Shown: positions 1 through 10,200 of the stretch, piece after piece
Layout of the letters: each line of letters starts with the position of its first letter
Numbering within the stretch: position 1 is the stretch's first letter
Assembly (NCBI RefSeq): GCF_000153165.2
Contig: NC_014472.1
Location: forward strand, 3,778,001 to 3,842,000
From: Maribacter sp. HTCC2170
GTDB lineage: Bacteria > Bacteroidota > Bacteroidia > Flavobacteriales > Flavobacteriaceae
Reading direction: 5' to 3'
Length of the DNA stretch: 64,000 nucleotides
Made by a program: the position numbers and the translations under genes
Notes under the pieces: generated by a model
What the model saw: only the letters and a program-made list of their open reading frames with translations
Told to the model about the DNA's origin: nothing
Database searches by the model: none

Positions 1-1335
1 ACTTCAAATTTACCTGAAGAAGGAAAATCTGCAGAGGAAATTATTTCAAAATCTTTAAACCTATTATTAAATCATTCCTTATTCAATGGGCACCCTAGAT
101 TCATGGGGTACATCACCTCCTCACCTGCACCAATTGGAGTTTTGGCAGACATGCTTGCTTCCGCTGTAAATCAAAATGTAGGTGCTCAGATTTTGAGCCC
201 AATGGCCACAGAAATCGAAAAACAAACAATACAATGGTTGGCAGAATTTATTGGGGTATCACCTAGTTATGGTGGAATTTTGGTCAGTGGTGGAAACATG
301 GCAAACTTTACCGCTTTTTTGGCTGCAAGAACTGCTAAGGCCCCAAAAAGTTTAAAAGAAGAAGGTTTACTGAATTCCAACTCAAGGTTAATGGTCTATT
401 GTTCCAAAACCACCCATACTTGGGTAGAAAAGGCCGCTATCCTTTTTGGTCATGGTTCAAAGTCAGTTAGATGGATTCCTACTGATTCCGAGAATAAAAT
501 GAACAACGAACTACTTTCCATAGCCATAAAACAAGATATTGAAAAAGGTTACCAACCCTTTATGGTCATTGGTACCGCAGGAGATGTAAGCACCGGTGCG
601 GTGGATAATCTGACCGAGATCGCTTTAATCTGTAAAGAACAAAATCTTTGGTTTCATATTGATGGGGCTTATGGAGCACCCGCAGCCATTATTCCTGAGT
701 TGAAAGAGCTGTTCCTAGGAATAGAAGAGGCCGATTCTATTGCTTTGGACCCCCATAAATGGCTATATGCACCGCTTGAAGCGGGTTGTACTTTGGTTAA
801 AAACCCAAAACACCTAATAGACACTTTCAGTTCAAATCCTGAATATTACAACTTCACAAAAGACGAAGAAGGACAATCTCTTAATTTTTATGAATACGGA
901 CTTCAAAACTCAAGAGGTTTCAGGGCATTAAAGGTTTGGATGGCTTTGCAACAAAATGGTAGAAAGGGTTATAAGAAAATGATTGGAGAGGACATCGTTT
1001 TGTCCCAATTGCTTTTTGATTTAGCAACTTCCCATCCAGAATTGGAAGCCATAACACAAAATTTGAGCATTACCACATTTAGGTATGTTCCGCAACAAGG
1101 TCTTCCGAATGACAAAGAGAAACGTGAAACCTACCTAAACACCTTGAATGAAAAAATATTGGACAAACTACAACAAGGTGGAGAGGTCTTTTTATCAAAT
1201 GCCATTATCAATGAAAAGTATTGTCTTAGAGGATGCATTGTAAACTTTAGAACTTCTCAAAAAGATATAGAAGAAATTATTGAAATTGTTGTTAGAGAAG
1301 GAGATAAAATGCATCGCGAACTACAAACAAACTGA
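1..1335 (+). CDS. PLP-dependent decarboxylase (group II), 5' end outside window
   Basis: The frame is open from base 1, so the N-terminus lies upstream of the window; the ATG at 103 is internal, because the family-typical segment GHPRFMGYITSSPAP spans it. The fold is the group II PLP-dependent amino-acid decarboxylase type (aromatic-amino-acid, glutamate and similar substrates). The cofactor lysine sits in DPHKWLYAPLEAGC (codon 757-759). The aspartate-alanine pair that contacts the PLP ring is visible in WFHIDGAYGAP. Substrate cannot be read from sequence. A second, divergent family member lies at 33786-35156. The gene is 20 nt upstream of the TPR lipoprotein genes on the same strand and may be co-transcribed with them. 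Family assignment is firm; substrate and exact start are unknown. Confidence 0.9.
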   Translation, partial: TSNLPEEGKSAEEIISKSLNLLLNHSLFNGHPRFMGYITSSPAPIGVLADMLASAVNQNVGAQILSPMATEIEKQTIQWLAEFIGVSPSYGGILVSGGNMANFTAFLAARTAKAPKSLKEEGLLNSNSRLMVYCSKTTHTWVEKAAILFGHGSKSVRWIPTDSENKMNNELLSIAIKQDIEKGYQPFMVIGTAGDVSTGAVDNLTEIALICKEQNLWFHIDGAYGAPAAIIPELKELFLGIEEADSIALDPHKWLYAPLEAGCTLVKNPKHLIDTFSSNPEYYNFTKDEEGQSLNFYEYGLQNSRGFRALKVWMALQQNGRKGYKKMIGEDIVLSQLLFDLATSHPELEAITQNLSITTFRYVPQQGLPNDKEKRETYLNTLNEKILDKLQQGGEVFLSNAIINEKYCLRGCIVNFRTSQKDIEEIIEIVVREGDKMHRELQTN

Positions 1336-1355
1336 CTAAATCAAAACCAAAATCC

Positions 1356-3014
1356 ATGACAAAAACAATCAAATTACTTTTAATAACCTTAATCTTTATA
1401 GGATGTAAGGATAAAACAACTCCGTCGTTAGCTTCCTTAGACCTAACAAGAGGAGAGTTATTATTATGTGGTGATGGTCAATTTGGGGAAGTTAGTTTCT
1501 CTGAATCCTGTAGCTATGAAACTCGAGAGACTTTTAATCTCGCCATTGCTCTATTACACTCTTTTGAGTATATCGAAGCTGAAAAGGCTTTTGTTCAAGT
1601 GATTGATGTCGACCCTGAATGTCCTATGGCATATTGGGGTGTGGCCATGAGTATATACCACGGACTATGGGCTCCGCCTTCAGAAGATGTACTTATTAAA
1701 GGAAATAAATTGATTAATGCTGCGAAAAGTTTACCAAAATCTAAAAAAGCAGCTCAATATTTAGATGCTATTGGTGCTTTTTATGAAGATTGGAAAACCG
1801 TGGACAATCAAACCCGAAAGGAGCGGTATGCTCAAAAAATGAAGGAAATGTACCTTGCCAACACCAATGATACCGAGGTTGGCGTTTTTTATGCGTTGGC
1901 CTTGAGAGCATCAGCTCTGCCAACAGATAAAACCTATAAAATTCAACAAGAAGCGGGTAAAATATTGGAACGTTTATTTGAAAAAGAACCTAATCATCCT
2001 GGAATCGCACATTATATAATTCATTCGTATGATTATCCTGAATTGGCAGAACTCGGACTTAATACAGCCCGGCGCTATGCACAAATTGCACCTAATTCTG
2101 CACATGCCCAGCATATGCCCTCTCATATTTTTACACGATTAGGTCTATGGCAAGAGTCTATAGATACGAATATTAATTCTGCTTCTTCAGCTACTTGTTA
2201 TGCTGAAAGCATAGCGCCTGGAGCGCATTGGGATGAGGAAGTGCATGCGATGGGCTATTTAGTTTATTCTTATCTACAAACCGGAGATAATGTAAATGCT
2301 ATAGAGCAGTACGAATATTTTAAAACATTTAAAGAAATTTTTCCTCCAAATTTTAAAATCGCTTATACCGCAGCGGCCATTCCGGCACGAATAGCTGTTG
2401 AAAACAAAAATTGGGAAGAAGCTTCTAAAATAGAATTACCAAATAACATTGAACTGGATTGGGAACAATTTCCTTGGCAAAAATCACTATTACACTTTGC
2501 TAAGGCTTTAGGAAGTATCCATACAAATGATTTAGAAAGTGCCCAATCTCAACTCGATCTGCTTAGCTCATTTGAGGATGAGTTAAAAGCAATAAATGAT
2601 GCTTACAAAGCCAATCAAGTTGCAATTCAAATAAAGTCAGCTGAAGCCTGGTTACAACTCAAAAAAGGAAATCAAGAAGATGCATTGAAGTTAATGACCA
2701 AAGCTGCGGAAATGGAAAGCTTAACTTCTAAACATCCGGTAACGCCGGGTGAGATACTACCAGCAGATGAACTTTTGGCAGATATGCTCTTGGCTATAAA
2801 AAAACCAAAAGAGGCATTAGTTGTATATGAATTGAACTTAGTTAGACGACCCAATAGATTTAATGGTGTTTATGGAGCTGCCTTAGCGGCCAAACAGTCT
2901 GGTAATCTAGAAAAAGCAAATCAATATTTTAACCAACTTATTGATTTGACCAAAAATTCCGATAGTACTCGTCCCGAAATTGAAGAAGCCAAAAAGTTTA
3001 TACAACAATCTTAA
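1356..3014 (+). CDS. TPR lipoprotein with conserved His cluster, copy 1
   Basis: A 552-residue predicted lipoprotein. The N-terminus ends in a lipobox (LIFIGC, Cys about 17). After it come a two-cysteine segment (LLCGDGQFGE ... SCSYETR) and helical TPR-like repeats, for example residues near 70-110 and 480-540. A distinctive central segment carries H214, H219, H223 and then H250, H253, H257 in HAQHMPSHIFTRLG. The H-x3-H and H-x2-H-x3-H spacing recurs in both downstream paralogues, which suggests a metal site; that is inference. No enzymatic family is recognised. The gene is 9 nt upstream of a close paralogue, and the last 40 or so codons are almost identical in DNA to that copy. Probably anchored in the envelope facing the periplasm or cell surface. 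Confidence 0.85.
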   Translation: MTKTIKLLLITLIFIGCKDKTTPSLASLDLTRGELLLCGDGQFGEVSFSESCSYETRETFNLAIALLHSFEYIEAEKAFVQVIDVDPECPMAYWGVAMSIYHGLWAPPSEDVLIKGNKLINAAKSLPKSKKAAQYLDAIGAFYEDWKTVDNQTRKERYAQKMKEMYLANTNDTEVGVFYALALRASALPTDKTYKIQQEAGKILERLFEKEPNHPGIAHYIIHSYDYPELAELGLNTARRYAQIAPNSAHAQHMPSHIFTRLGLWQESIDTNINSASSATCYAESIAPGAHWDEEVHAMGYLVYSYLQTGDNVNAIEQYEYFKTFKEIFPPNFKIAYTAAAIPARIAVENKNWEEASKIELPNNIELDWEQFPWQKSLLHFAKALGSIHTNDLESAQSQLDLLSSFEDELKAINDAYKANQVAIQIKSAEAWLQLKKGNQEDALKLMTKAAEMESLTSKHPVTPGEILPADELLADMLLAIKKPKEALVVYELNLVRRPNRFNGVYGAALAAKQSGNLEKANQYFNQLIDLTKNSDSTRPEIEEAKKFIQQS

Positions 3015-3023
3015 ACCAATAAT

Positions 3024-4694
3024 ATGAAAACCACAATCAATTTAGTTTTACTAATTCTCTTGTGTTTAGGATGCAAAGATAAAAAAACCACTCCTGCAAT
3101 AGCGTCTCTAGACCTAGTCAGAGGGGAGCTTTTACTTTGTGGTGATGGTCAATTTGGTGAAATTAAATTTTCATTATCCTGTAGTTACGAAACAAGAGCT
3201 GATTTTGACCTTGCCGTTGCACTCCTGCATTCATTCCAATATGCTGAAGCCGAGAAAGCCTTCGTAAAAGTTATTGATGCCGACCCCAATTGTCCAATGG
3301 CTTATTGGGGAGTTGCTATGAGTATTTATCATGCCGCATGGTTTCCTCCTTCTGAGAAAGATTTAATTAAAGGCTCTAAAGTTTTAGCGGTCGCCAAACA
3401 ACTGTCGATGGACGAGAAGCAACATGATTATATAAATGCCATTGATTCCTTTTACTCCGATTGGCAAAATGTTGACCACAAAACAAGGGCCAAGCGTTTC
3501 GAAGAAGAGATGGAAAAAATCTATCTAAAATATCCTGAAGATATTGAAGCTGCCATTTTTTATACTTTGGCCTTATACTCTACCAGAGATAGGGTAGGGA
3601 AAGAATATAAAAACGAAATAAAGGCAGGGAAAATCCTTGAATCACTTTTTGCCGACAACCCTGATCATCCTGGCATCGCCCATTACATAATTCATAATTA
3701 TGACAATTCCGTTTTAGCGGAAAAAGGATTGGAAACGGCTCGTAGATATGCGAAAATAGCACCTTCCTCATCTCACGCCCAGCATATGCCATCACATATT
3801 TTCACCAGATTGGGAATCTGGGAAGAGTCGATACAATCAAATATTGAGTCTGCCGAAAGCTCAAGATGTTATACTCAAGCCTTAGGGATTAATGAAGGTT
3901 ACTTTGAGGAGCTACATGCCATAGATTATTTGGTCTATGCCTATTTACAAAAAGGAGATAATGCTAAAGCTGAAGAGCAATATGAACTAATAAATAAACT
4001 AAGGTCCTTTTACCCTACCACCATCACGGCGGTTATTTATCCAATTGCCGCAATACCTTCAAGGTTAGCACTTGAGAACAAAAATTGGGAGAGGGCTGTA
4101 AACCTTGAATTGCAAGAAATGGACTTGGACTGGGAACAATTCCCTTGGCAAAAAGCCATTCATCATTTTGCTAAAGCATTAGGAGCATCAAACACAAAGG
4201 ATTTCTCTTTGGCTGAAGAACAGATTGCTATAATTACAAAATTGTATGAGAATTTAGCTGCCCAAAATGACCGCTCTAAGTTTATTCAGGTAAAACAGGT
4301 TCAGATACAAGTTAAAACAGCACAGGCTTGGTTACAGTTTAACAAAAATGATAAAGAAAACGGATTAGCATTAATGCAAGAAGCCGCTGAGATGGAACGT
4401 AAAACAAGTTTACATCCAGTAACCCCTGGTGACGTTTTACCCGCTATAGAATTATTGGGAGATATGCTTTTAGACATGAATAGACCAAAAGAAGCATTAG
4501 CTGCTTACCAAGAGAATCTAAATAAACATCCAGAAAGATTTAATGGCGTTTACGGTGCTGCCATAGCGGCCAAACAGTCTGGTAATCTAGAAAAAGCAAA
4601 TCAATATTTTAACCAACTTATTGATTTGACCAAAAATTCCGATAGTACTCGTCCCGAAATTGAAGAAGCCAAAAAATTTATACAAAAATCCTAA
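3024..4694 (+). CDS. TPR lipoprotein with conserved His cluster, copy 2
   Basis: A 556-residue paralogue of the preceding protein with the same layout: signal peptide with lipobox (LLCLGC), paired cysteines (LLCGDGQFGE, SCSYETR), CPMAYWGVAMSIYH motif, TPR-like helices and the histidine segment (H215, H220, H224; H251, H254, H258). By eye the bodies of the two proteins are clearly diverged, yet their 3' ends are identical over 111 bp. This points to recent gene conversion rather than simple shared ancestry. Spacing of 9 nt to the upstream gene and 12 nt to the downstream gene indicates one operon. Function unknown; both copies have a full set of the conserved residues, so neither looks degenerate. 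Confidence 0.85.
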   Translation: MKTTINLVLLILLCLGCKDKKTTPAIASLDLVRGELLLCGDGQFGEIKFSLSCSYETRADFDLAVALLHSFQYAEAEKAFVKVIDADPNCPMAYWGVAMSIYHAAWFPPSEKDLIKGSKVLAVAKQLSMDEKQHDYINAIDSFYSDWQNVDHKTRAKRFEEEMEKIYLKYPEDIEAAIFYTLALYSTRDRVGKEYKNEIKAGKILESLFADNPDHPGIAHYIIHNYDNSVLAEKGLETARRYAKIAPSSSHAQHMPSHIFTRLGIWEESIQSNIESAESSRCYTQALGINEGYFEELHAIDYLVYAYLQKGDNAKAEEQYELINKLRSFYPTTITAVIYPIAAIPSRLALENKNWERAVNLELQEMDLDWEQFPWQKAIHHFAKALGASNTKDFSLAEEQIAIITKLYENLAAQNDRSKFIQVKQVQIQVKTAQAWLQFNKNDKENGLALMQEAAEMERKTSLHPVTPGDVLPAIELLGDMLLDMNRPKEALAAYQENLNKHPERFNGVYGAAIAAKQSGNLEKANQYFNQLIDLTKNSDSTRPEIEEAKKFIQKS

Positions 4695-4706
4695 AACAAG
4701 AACAAA

Positions 4707-6437
4707 ATGAAAACAAAAATCAGCTTAGGAGTTTCAGTATTATTTCTATTGTTACTAGTTCATTTTATGAACAAAAATTCGAAAACGACCAATAAAGTCG
4801 ATTATCAAAAAGCGTCATTTAGCTTTACAAAATGCACGCCCACCAAGTATTTATTGGATGTGGTTGATACTACACGCCAAATATCGCCTTTATTTGAAAA
4901 CTTAGGGAATCTACATTTTCCAGTAACTGTAAACAACGCACGCACGCAAGCATTTTTTGACCAAGGCATAAAACTGTCCTATGCTTTTAATCACGCAGAA
5001 GGACATCGTTCATTTATGGAAGCAGCGCGTTTAGATCCTAACTCTGCCATGACCTATTGGGGACAAGCATTTGCTTTGGGACCAAACATCAACGACCCCC
5101 TACCATTAGATGAACGGAAAATCAAAATCAATGAAACAATGGTAAAAGCAAGGAACTTGGCTGCAAAATCGACTGCAAAGGAGCAAGCACTAATTGAGGC
5201 CTTATCGGCAAGATACAGTGAAGATCTGACCAAAGATGTTGCAGAACTCAATATGGCCTATATGCATGCTATGGAAAAGGTTGTAAAAAAATATCCTGAA
5301 GATGCCAACATACAAATACTATATGCCGCATCGGTAATGAATACAGTTCCATGGAATTATTGGGATAAAGATGGGAATCCATCTCCGAATATAGCAGAGG
5401 CCAAAGCTGCTCTTGAAAAGGCGATGAAACTAGAACCTGAGAATCCTGGAGGGCATCACTATTATATTCACATGGTAGAACTTCCCTATCCAGATCTTGG
5501 GGTACCTAGTGCGGATCAATTGGCATCTTTAATGCCAGGAGCCGGACATATTGTACATATGCCTTCGCATATCTATATTCGAGTAGGGCGTTATTTAGAC
5601 GCGGTTAAGGTGAACCAAACCGCAATTTTGGCCGATGAGGATTATATTGCCCAATGTTTCTCACAAGGCCTTTATCCCCTAGCCTATTATCCACATAACA
5701 TACATTTTTTATGGTCTTCGGCCAGTTTATTGGGTGATAGCGATATAGCAATAGACGCTGCCAAGAAAACCGCTGAAAAAGTACCTACTGGAGAATTGGC
5801 TACACTTACCTTCTTACAAGATTTTGCCTCTACGCCATTGTTGGCCTATACACGGTTTGGGAAATGGAACGAGATTCTGACAATCCCTGCTCCCAGTGCT
5901 GATATTAAACACCTTAATCTAATGAGACATTATGCTAGGGGAATTGCTTTTATTAGAAAAGGAAATGTGAAAGAGGCCGAAGAAGAATTGGAAGCCATTG
6001 CCACCCTCAAAAAAGATCCAGAATTGGAATCCTTGGTAGCTACTGCGAATAATACATCCAATCGAATAGCCAATATAGCCTATGAAGTAGTGGCTGGAGA
6101 ATTGGCCGCATTGAAAGGTGATGTTTCAAATGCTATTGAACACCTCGAAAATGCTGTGATATTTGAAGATGGTTTAACCTATACAGAGCCTGCTGCCTGG
6201 CATATTCCAACACGTCAAAACCTGGGAGCGATTTTAATGAAGGATAAAAAGTTTGCAGAAGCTGAGAAAATCTATAAAGAAGATTTAAAGGTGTTACGTC
6301 AAAATGGCTGGTCCTTAATAGGGCTTCATAACAGCTTAAAAGCACAAGGTAAAATGCAAGAAGCGAAGGTTATTAAACTGGAGTTTGATAAGGCTTGGGA
6401 ACATGCTGACATCCAAATTGACAATTCAATCCTCTAA
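4707..6437 (+). CDS. TPR protein with conserved His cluster, distant third paralogue
   Basis: A 576-residue protein with an N-terminal hydrophobic segment (about residues 5-22) and no lipobox cysteine, so probably an uncleaved anchor or a standard export signal. It has helical TPR-like repeats (for example NHAEGHRSFMEAARLDP, and again near the C-terminus). It shares the AYWG-type motif (MTYWGQAFALGP) and the histidine pattern H251-x3-H255 and H281-x2-H284-x3-H288 (GHIVHMPSHIYIRVGRY) with the two upstream lipoproteins, but is otherwise strongly diverged. It is 12 nt after the second lipoprotein and 8 nt before a SCO1-like gene, so almost certainly co-transcribed with both. Function unknown; a metal-related role is inferred from the histidines and the SCO1 neighbour. 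Confidence 0.82.
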   Translation: MKTKISLGVSVLFLLLLVHFMNKNSKTTNKVDYQKASFSFTKCTPTKYLLDVVDTTRQISPLFENLGNLHFPVTVNNARTQAFFDQGIKLSYAFNHAEGHRSFMEAARLDPNSAMTYWGQAFALGPNINDPLPLDERKIKINETMVKARNLAAKSTAKEQALIEALSARYSEDLTKDVAELNMAYMHAMEKVVKKYPEDANIQILYAASVMNTVPWNYWDKDGNPSPNIAEAKAALEKAMKLEPENPGGHHYYIHMVELPYPDLGVPSADQLASLMPGAGHIVHMPSHIYIRVGRYLDAVKVNQTAILADEDYIAQCFSQGLYPLAYYPHNIHFLWSSASLLGDSDIAIDAAKKTAEKVPTGELATLTFLQDFASTPLLAYTRFGKWNEILTIPAPSADIKHLNLMRHYARGIAFIRKGNVKEAEEELEAIATLKKDPELESLVATANNTSNRIANIAYEVVAGELAALKGDVSNAIEHLENAVIFEDGLTYTEPAAWHIPTRQNLGAILMKDKKFAEAEKIYKEDLKVLRQNGWSLIGLHNSLKAQGKMQEAKVIKLEFDKAWEHADIQIDNSIL

Positions 6438-6445
6438 TTTAACAA

Positions 6446-7096
6446 ATGGAAACATCAAAAAAAACAATAATACCTATAGTGCTTGGCACTATAGGTATTA
6501 TTGTTTTAATCTTTTTTCTTTTAAATGAAGAAGCGCAACTACCAGTTTATAATCCATCTGATTTTAATCCTGAATTGGTAGATATTTCTATACGAAAAAC
6601 AGAATCTCATATAGTCGCTGATTTTGAGTTAATCAATCAAAATGGTGAAACTATAACACAGGAAGATTACAAAGACAAAATTTATGTTACCGATTTTTTC
6701 TTTACTCGTTGCCCCAGCATCTGCCCTATCATGTCCAATAACATGGAAAAATTGCAAGAAGAATTCATGAAAAATGATGATATCAAGTTTTTATCATTAT
6801 CCGTGACACCTAAACTGGACAGTGTTCCAATTCTTAAGGAATACTCGGAAAAACATGGTGCAATTGATGGTAAATGGAATATAACCACTGGGGATAAAAA
6901 ACACATTTATAACCTTGCACGAAAAAGTTACTTTGCTGTGGTGGAACAAGGTGACGGAGGATTGCAAGACTTTATACACACTCCCAATTTTATATTGGTC
7001 GACAAAAAGAAACGCATACGCGGGGTCTATGATGGCACCATGGGTGATGAAATTGAACGAATCACCAAGGATATAATTCTTTTACAAAAAGAATGA
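6446..7096 (+). CDS. SCO1/SenC family protein (copper chaperone / thioredoxin fold)
   Basis: A 216-residue protein with one N-terminal membrane helix (about residues 7-26) followed by a thioredoxin-fold domain outside the membrane. The SCO copper site is intact: C89 and C93 in TRCPSICP and the distal H178 in DFIHTPNFILVD. Known family members deliver copper to the CuA site of cytochrome oxidase or act as thiol-disulfide reductases. No oxidase genes are in the window; the neighbours are three His-rich TPR proteins upstream and a cytochrome c fusion protein downstream. The codons for the membrane helix contain a perfect 22-bp inverted repeat (listed separately), which is unusual so close to a start codon. 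Confidence 0.9.
   Translation: METSKKTIIPIVLGTIGIIVLIFFLLNEEAQLPVYNPSDFNPELVDISIRKTESHIVADFELINQNGETITQEDYKDKIYVTDFFFTRCPSICPIMSNNMEKLQEEFMKNDDIKFLSLSVTPKLDSVPILKEYSEKHGAIDGKWNITTGDKKHIYNLARKSYFAVVEQGDGGLQDFIHTPNFILVDKKKRIRGVYDGTMGDEIERITKDIILLQKE
6461..6507 (+). repeat. Perfect 22-bp inverted repeat, 3-nt loop, inside SCO1-like gene
   Basis: Arms at 6461-6482 and 6486-6507 are exact reverse complements separated by TTG. The repeat lies 15 nt after the A of the start codon and encodes the membrane helix. In mRNA it would fold into a long hairpin that early ribosomes must melt. It could act as a translational brake, an attenuator or an RNase stop; it has no T-tract beyond a short TTTT, so a classical terminator is less likely. 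Confidence 0.85.
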
Positions 7097-7175
7097 AAGT
7101 TCTGTATATTGTTATAATACTGTTCTAATGGCAGAATTGATTTTTTCTTTTTCCAATACTTGGTATAATTCCCTA

Positions 7176-7207
7176 TTTTTAAGAAGTACAACCACACTTC
7201 TTAAAAA
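7176..7207 (+). promoter_or_regulatory. 12-bp inverted repeat upstream of the PVC-cytochrome gene
   Basis: Arms 7176-7187 and 7196-7207 (core TAAGAAGT / ACTTCTTA) are exact reverse complements with an 8-nt spacer. The repeat ends 6 nt before the ATG at 7214, so it covers the ribosome-binding region. It could be an operator or a hairpin that hides the ribosome site. It is not followed by a T-tract on the + strand, which argues against a terminator for the SCO1-like gene. Confidence 0.6.
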
Positions 7208-7213
7208 CCTTTC

Positions 7214-10200
7214 ATGAAATTCCGTCGATCTCAGCTTTTACTCATATTGGTGATATTCTCAGTAACAGTCATCTCTTCATGTAGTCCTAATTCGAATAAA
7301 CCAATTGAGATACCATTGGTGAAATATGAGGATTCTGTAACTGGAGCTAGTTACGCCAAGGAAATAAGAGAAAACACTGCAGCTATTTTAGCCCCAGGTT
7401 TGGAATTAAGTCTATGGGCTTCCGATTCACTGGCTCCTGACCCTATTGCTATGGACATTGATGATAAAGGAAGAATCTATCTTACACGTACTAATCGCCA
7501 GAAAAATTCTGAATTTGATATCCGCGGGTTTCGGGATTGGATGACTCCTTCCATAGCACTCCAATCAGTTGAGGATCGCAGGGCATTTTTGAGAAGCACT
7601 TTTTCGCCAGAAAATAGCGAAGAAAATGAATGGTTAAAAGATTTGAACAATGATAGCATTCATGACTGGCGCGATTTAGCAGTTGAGAAAGATGAAGTTT
7701 GGATGTTGGAAGACAGTAATGGCAACGGGAGGGCAGATATATCTACCCGTATTCTTGAAGACTTCAATGAAGAAATTACAGATGTAGCCGGAGCACTTTT
7801 AGTGACCAATGATGATGTTTATGTGGGCGTGGGACCCGATTTTTGGCGATTGCAGGACACGAATGATGATGGGGTGTTGGATGAAAAAACATCTTTGGCA
7901 AATGGCTTTGCAGTACACATTGGGTTCAGTGGTCATGGAATGTCCGGGGCGATACAAGGACCGGATGGAAAAATTTATTGGGGCATAGGTGATATCGGGG
8001 CTAGTTTAACTACTGTAAATGGGGCCAAACATCACTACCCAAATCAAGGTATAATTGTACGCTGTAACCCAGACGGCAGTAATTTTGAGGTTTTCGCACG
8101 TGGACTTAGAAACACCCATGAGTTTGTTTTTGATGCGTACGGCAATATTATTTCTTCGGATAATGACGGTGACCATCGGGGGGAAAGCGAACGTTTAGTA
8201 CATATTGTTGAAGGTTCTGATGCTGGTTGGAGAGCCAATTGGCAGTATGGAAAGTATACGGATCCTAAGAACAATAGCTATAAGGTTTGGATGGATGAAA
8301 AATTGTTTAAACCAAGATGGGACGGACAAGCCGCTTATATTATTCCACCAATAGTTAATTTTCACAATGGCCCAACCGGGATGGCCTATAATCCAGGAAC
8401 CGCATTGGGTAAAGATTGGTTAAACAAATTCTTTTTGGTAGAATTTGTTGGGGACCCCGGCAGGTCACATATCTGGTCATTTGATTTGAAGCCCAAAGGT
8501 GCCTCCTTTGATTTGGGTGTGGATCAAGATATGATGAGTGGTGTACTTCCAACTGGTCTTCGCTTTGGTCCAGATGGGGCGCTCTATTTTTCGGATTGGA
8601 TCACTGGTTGGGGCACAAAAAATTACGGCCGTGTTTGGAAGTTGGATGTAACCGAAAATGATTTAGAGTCAGAACGTCAAGAAACAAAGCGTTTAATGAC
8701 ATTGGATTACGAAAACGAATCCACAACCGATTTAGTGACATTGCTTGCCTATACTGATATGCGCATTCGTAAAAAAGCGCAATTTGAATTAGCAAATCGT
8801 ACGTTTTGGGGTTATAGAGCGTTAAAAAGAGTGATAACTGAAGATCGTAATCAATTTGCAAGAATACATGCGATATGGGGAATTGGGCAACTAGCTGGTA
8901 ATAATCCAAACAAGGCAGAACCTTTGCTTGACCTTTTAAAAGATAATGATCCAGAAATCATTGCCCAGGCTGCAAAAGTTTTGGGAGATATTAGATTTAC
9001 CAAGTCTGGTACTCATCTCATACCTCTATTGCAACACGATAATGCTAGGGTAAAGTTTTTCGCAGCACAGGCATTGGGAAGAATAAAACATGGGGATGCT
9101 ATTCAACCCCTATTGGCGCTTATTGAAAGAAATGCCGATAAAGATATTTATCTGAGGCATGCAGCAGTTTTAGCACTTTCTAGAATAGGGCAAATTTCGC
9201 CAATAACGGAACTTGCAAAAAATCCGAACAGAAGTCTACGAATAGCCGCGGTATTAGTTTTGCGTCGGTTACAGAGCGAGCAAGTTGCACTATTCTTAGC
9301 AGATGAAGATGAATTTATTGTCACTGAAGCTGCTCGAGCAATTAATGATGATTGGTCCATTGAAAAAGTACTCCCAGATTTGGCAGAGGTATTAACGGAA
9401 AAGCGGTTTGCCTCTGAACCCCTTTTACGTAGGGCTATTAATGCAGCCCTCCGTGTTGGCGGCGAAACGGAGTTGAACAACCTTATTGCATTTGCCAAAA
9501 GATCAGATGTTGCCGGAAATTTAAGGGGTGAAGCTCTGGCTACTATAGGTACTTGGGGTGAGCCTTCGGTTTTGGATAGAGTTGATGGGCGTTATCGCGG
9601 TGAAATCAAAAGAGATCCCAAACTGGTGAAATCGAAAATAGAAAATGAGATTGCTGTATTTTTGAAGGATAATGATCCCGAAATTCTTGTTGGTGCTGCT
9701 AAAACCTTAAGCTTGTTAGGTATAGAATCCCAAAACAATACCCTAAATAACATCTTGAGAAAGCATAAATCGGCCAATGTTCGTTCGGCTGCACTAAATG
9801 CATTGGGTCAATTAAATTCTTCGGGTATTGAATCAGCAATTCGTATGGGAATGCAGGACAAAGACCAAAATGTACGTGCTGCGGCAGTAGGATTGATTTC
9901 CAAACTGGAATTATCCAAAGAAAAACTTCCAACAATTGTTGGTCCAATATTCAAGTCTGGCTCAACTAGGGAGCAGCAAAAAATGTTGGAAGTACTTGGT
10001 AACCTTCCTTTGGAGAAAAGCGAAAGCACTTTACATAGTTTGATCAATCAAGCAACGACAAATTCCTTAGACCAGGGAATCATTCTTGATTTGGTAGAAG
10101 CGGTCGAATCCTCAGGCTCTCAAACTCTGATAGGTAAGATGCAAAAACTAAAAAACAATGACTCAAGTTTAGATTCGTACAAAGAAACGCTGTATGGTGG

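Noticed and set aside
103-105. ATG at 103 as the start of the first gene
   Set aside because: The frame is open to base 1 and the upstream codons encode the family-typical NHSLFNGHPRF segment, so the gene begins outside the window.
9148-9498. 116-codon minus-strand frame opposite the HEAT region
   Set aside because: Shadow of a helical repeat region, with no start context or family resemblance.
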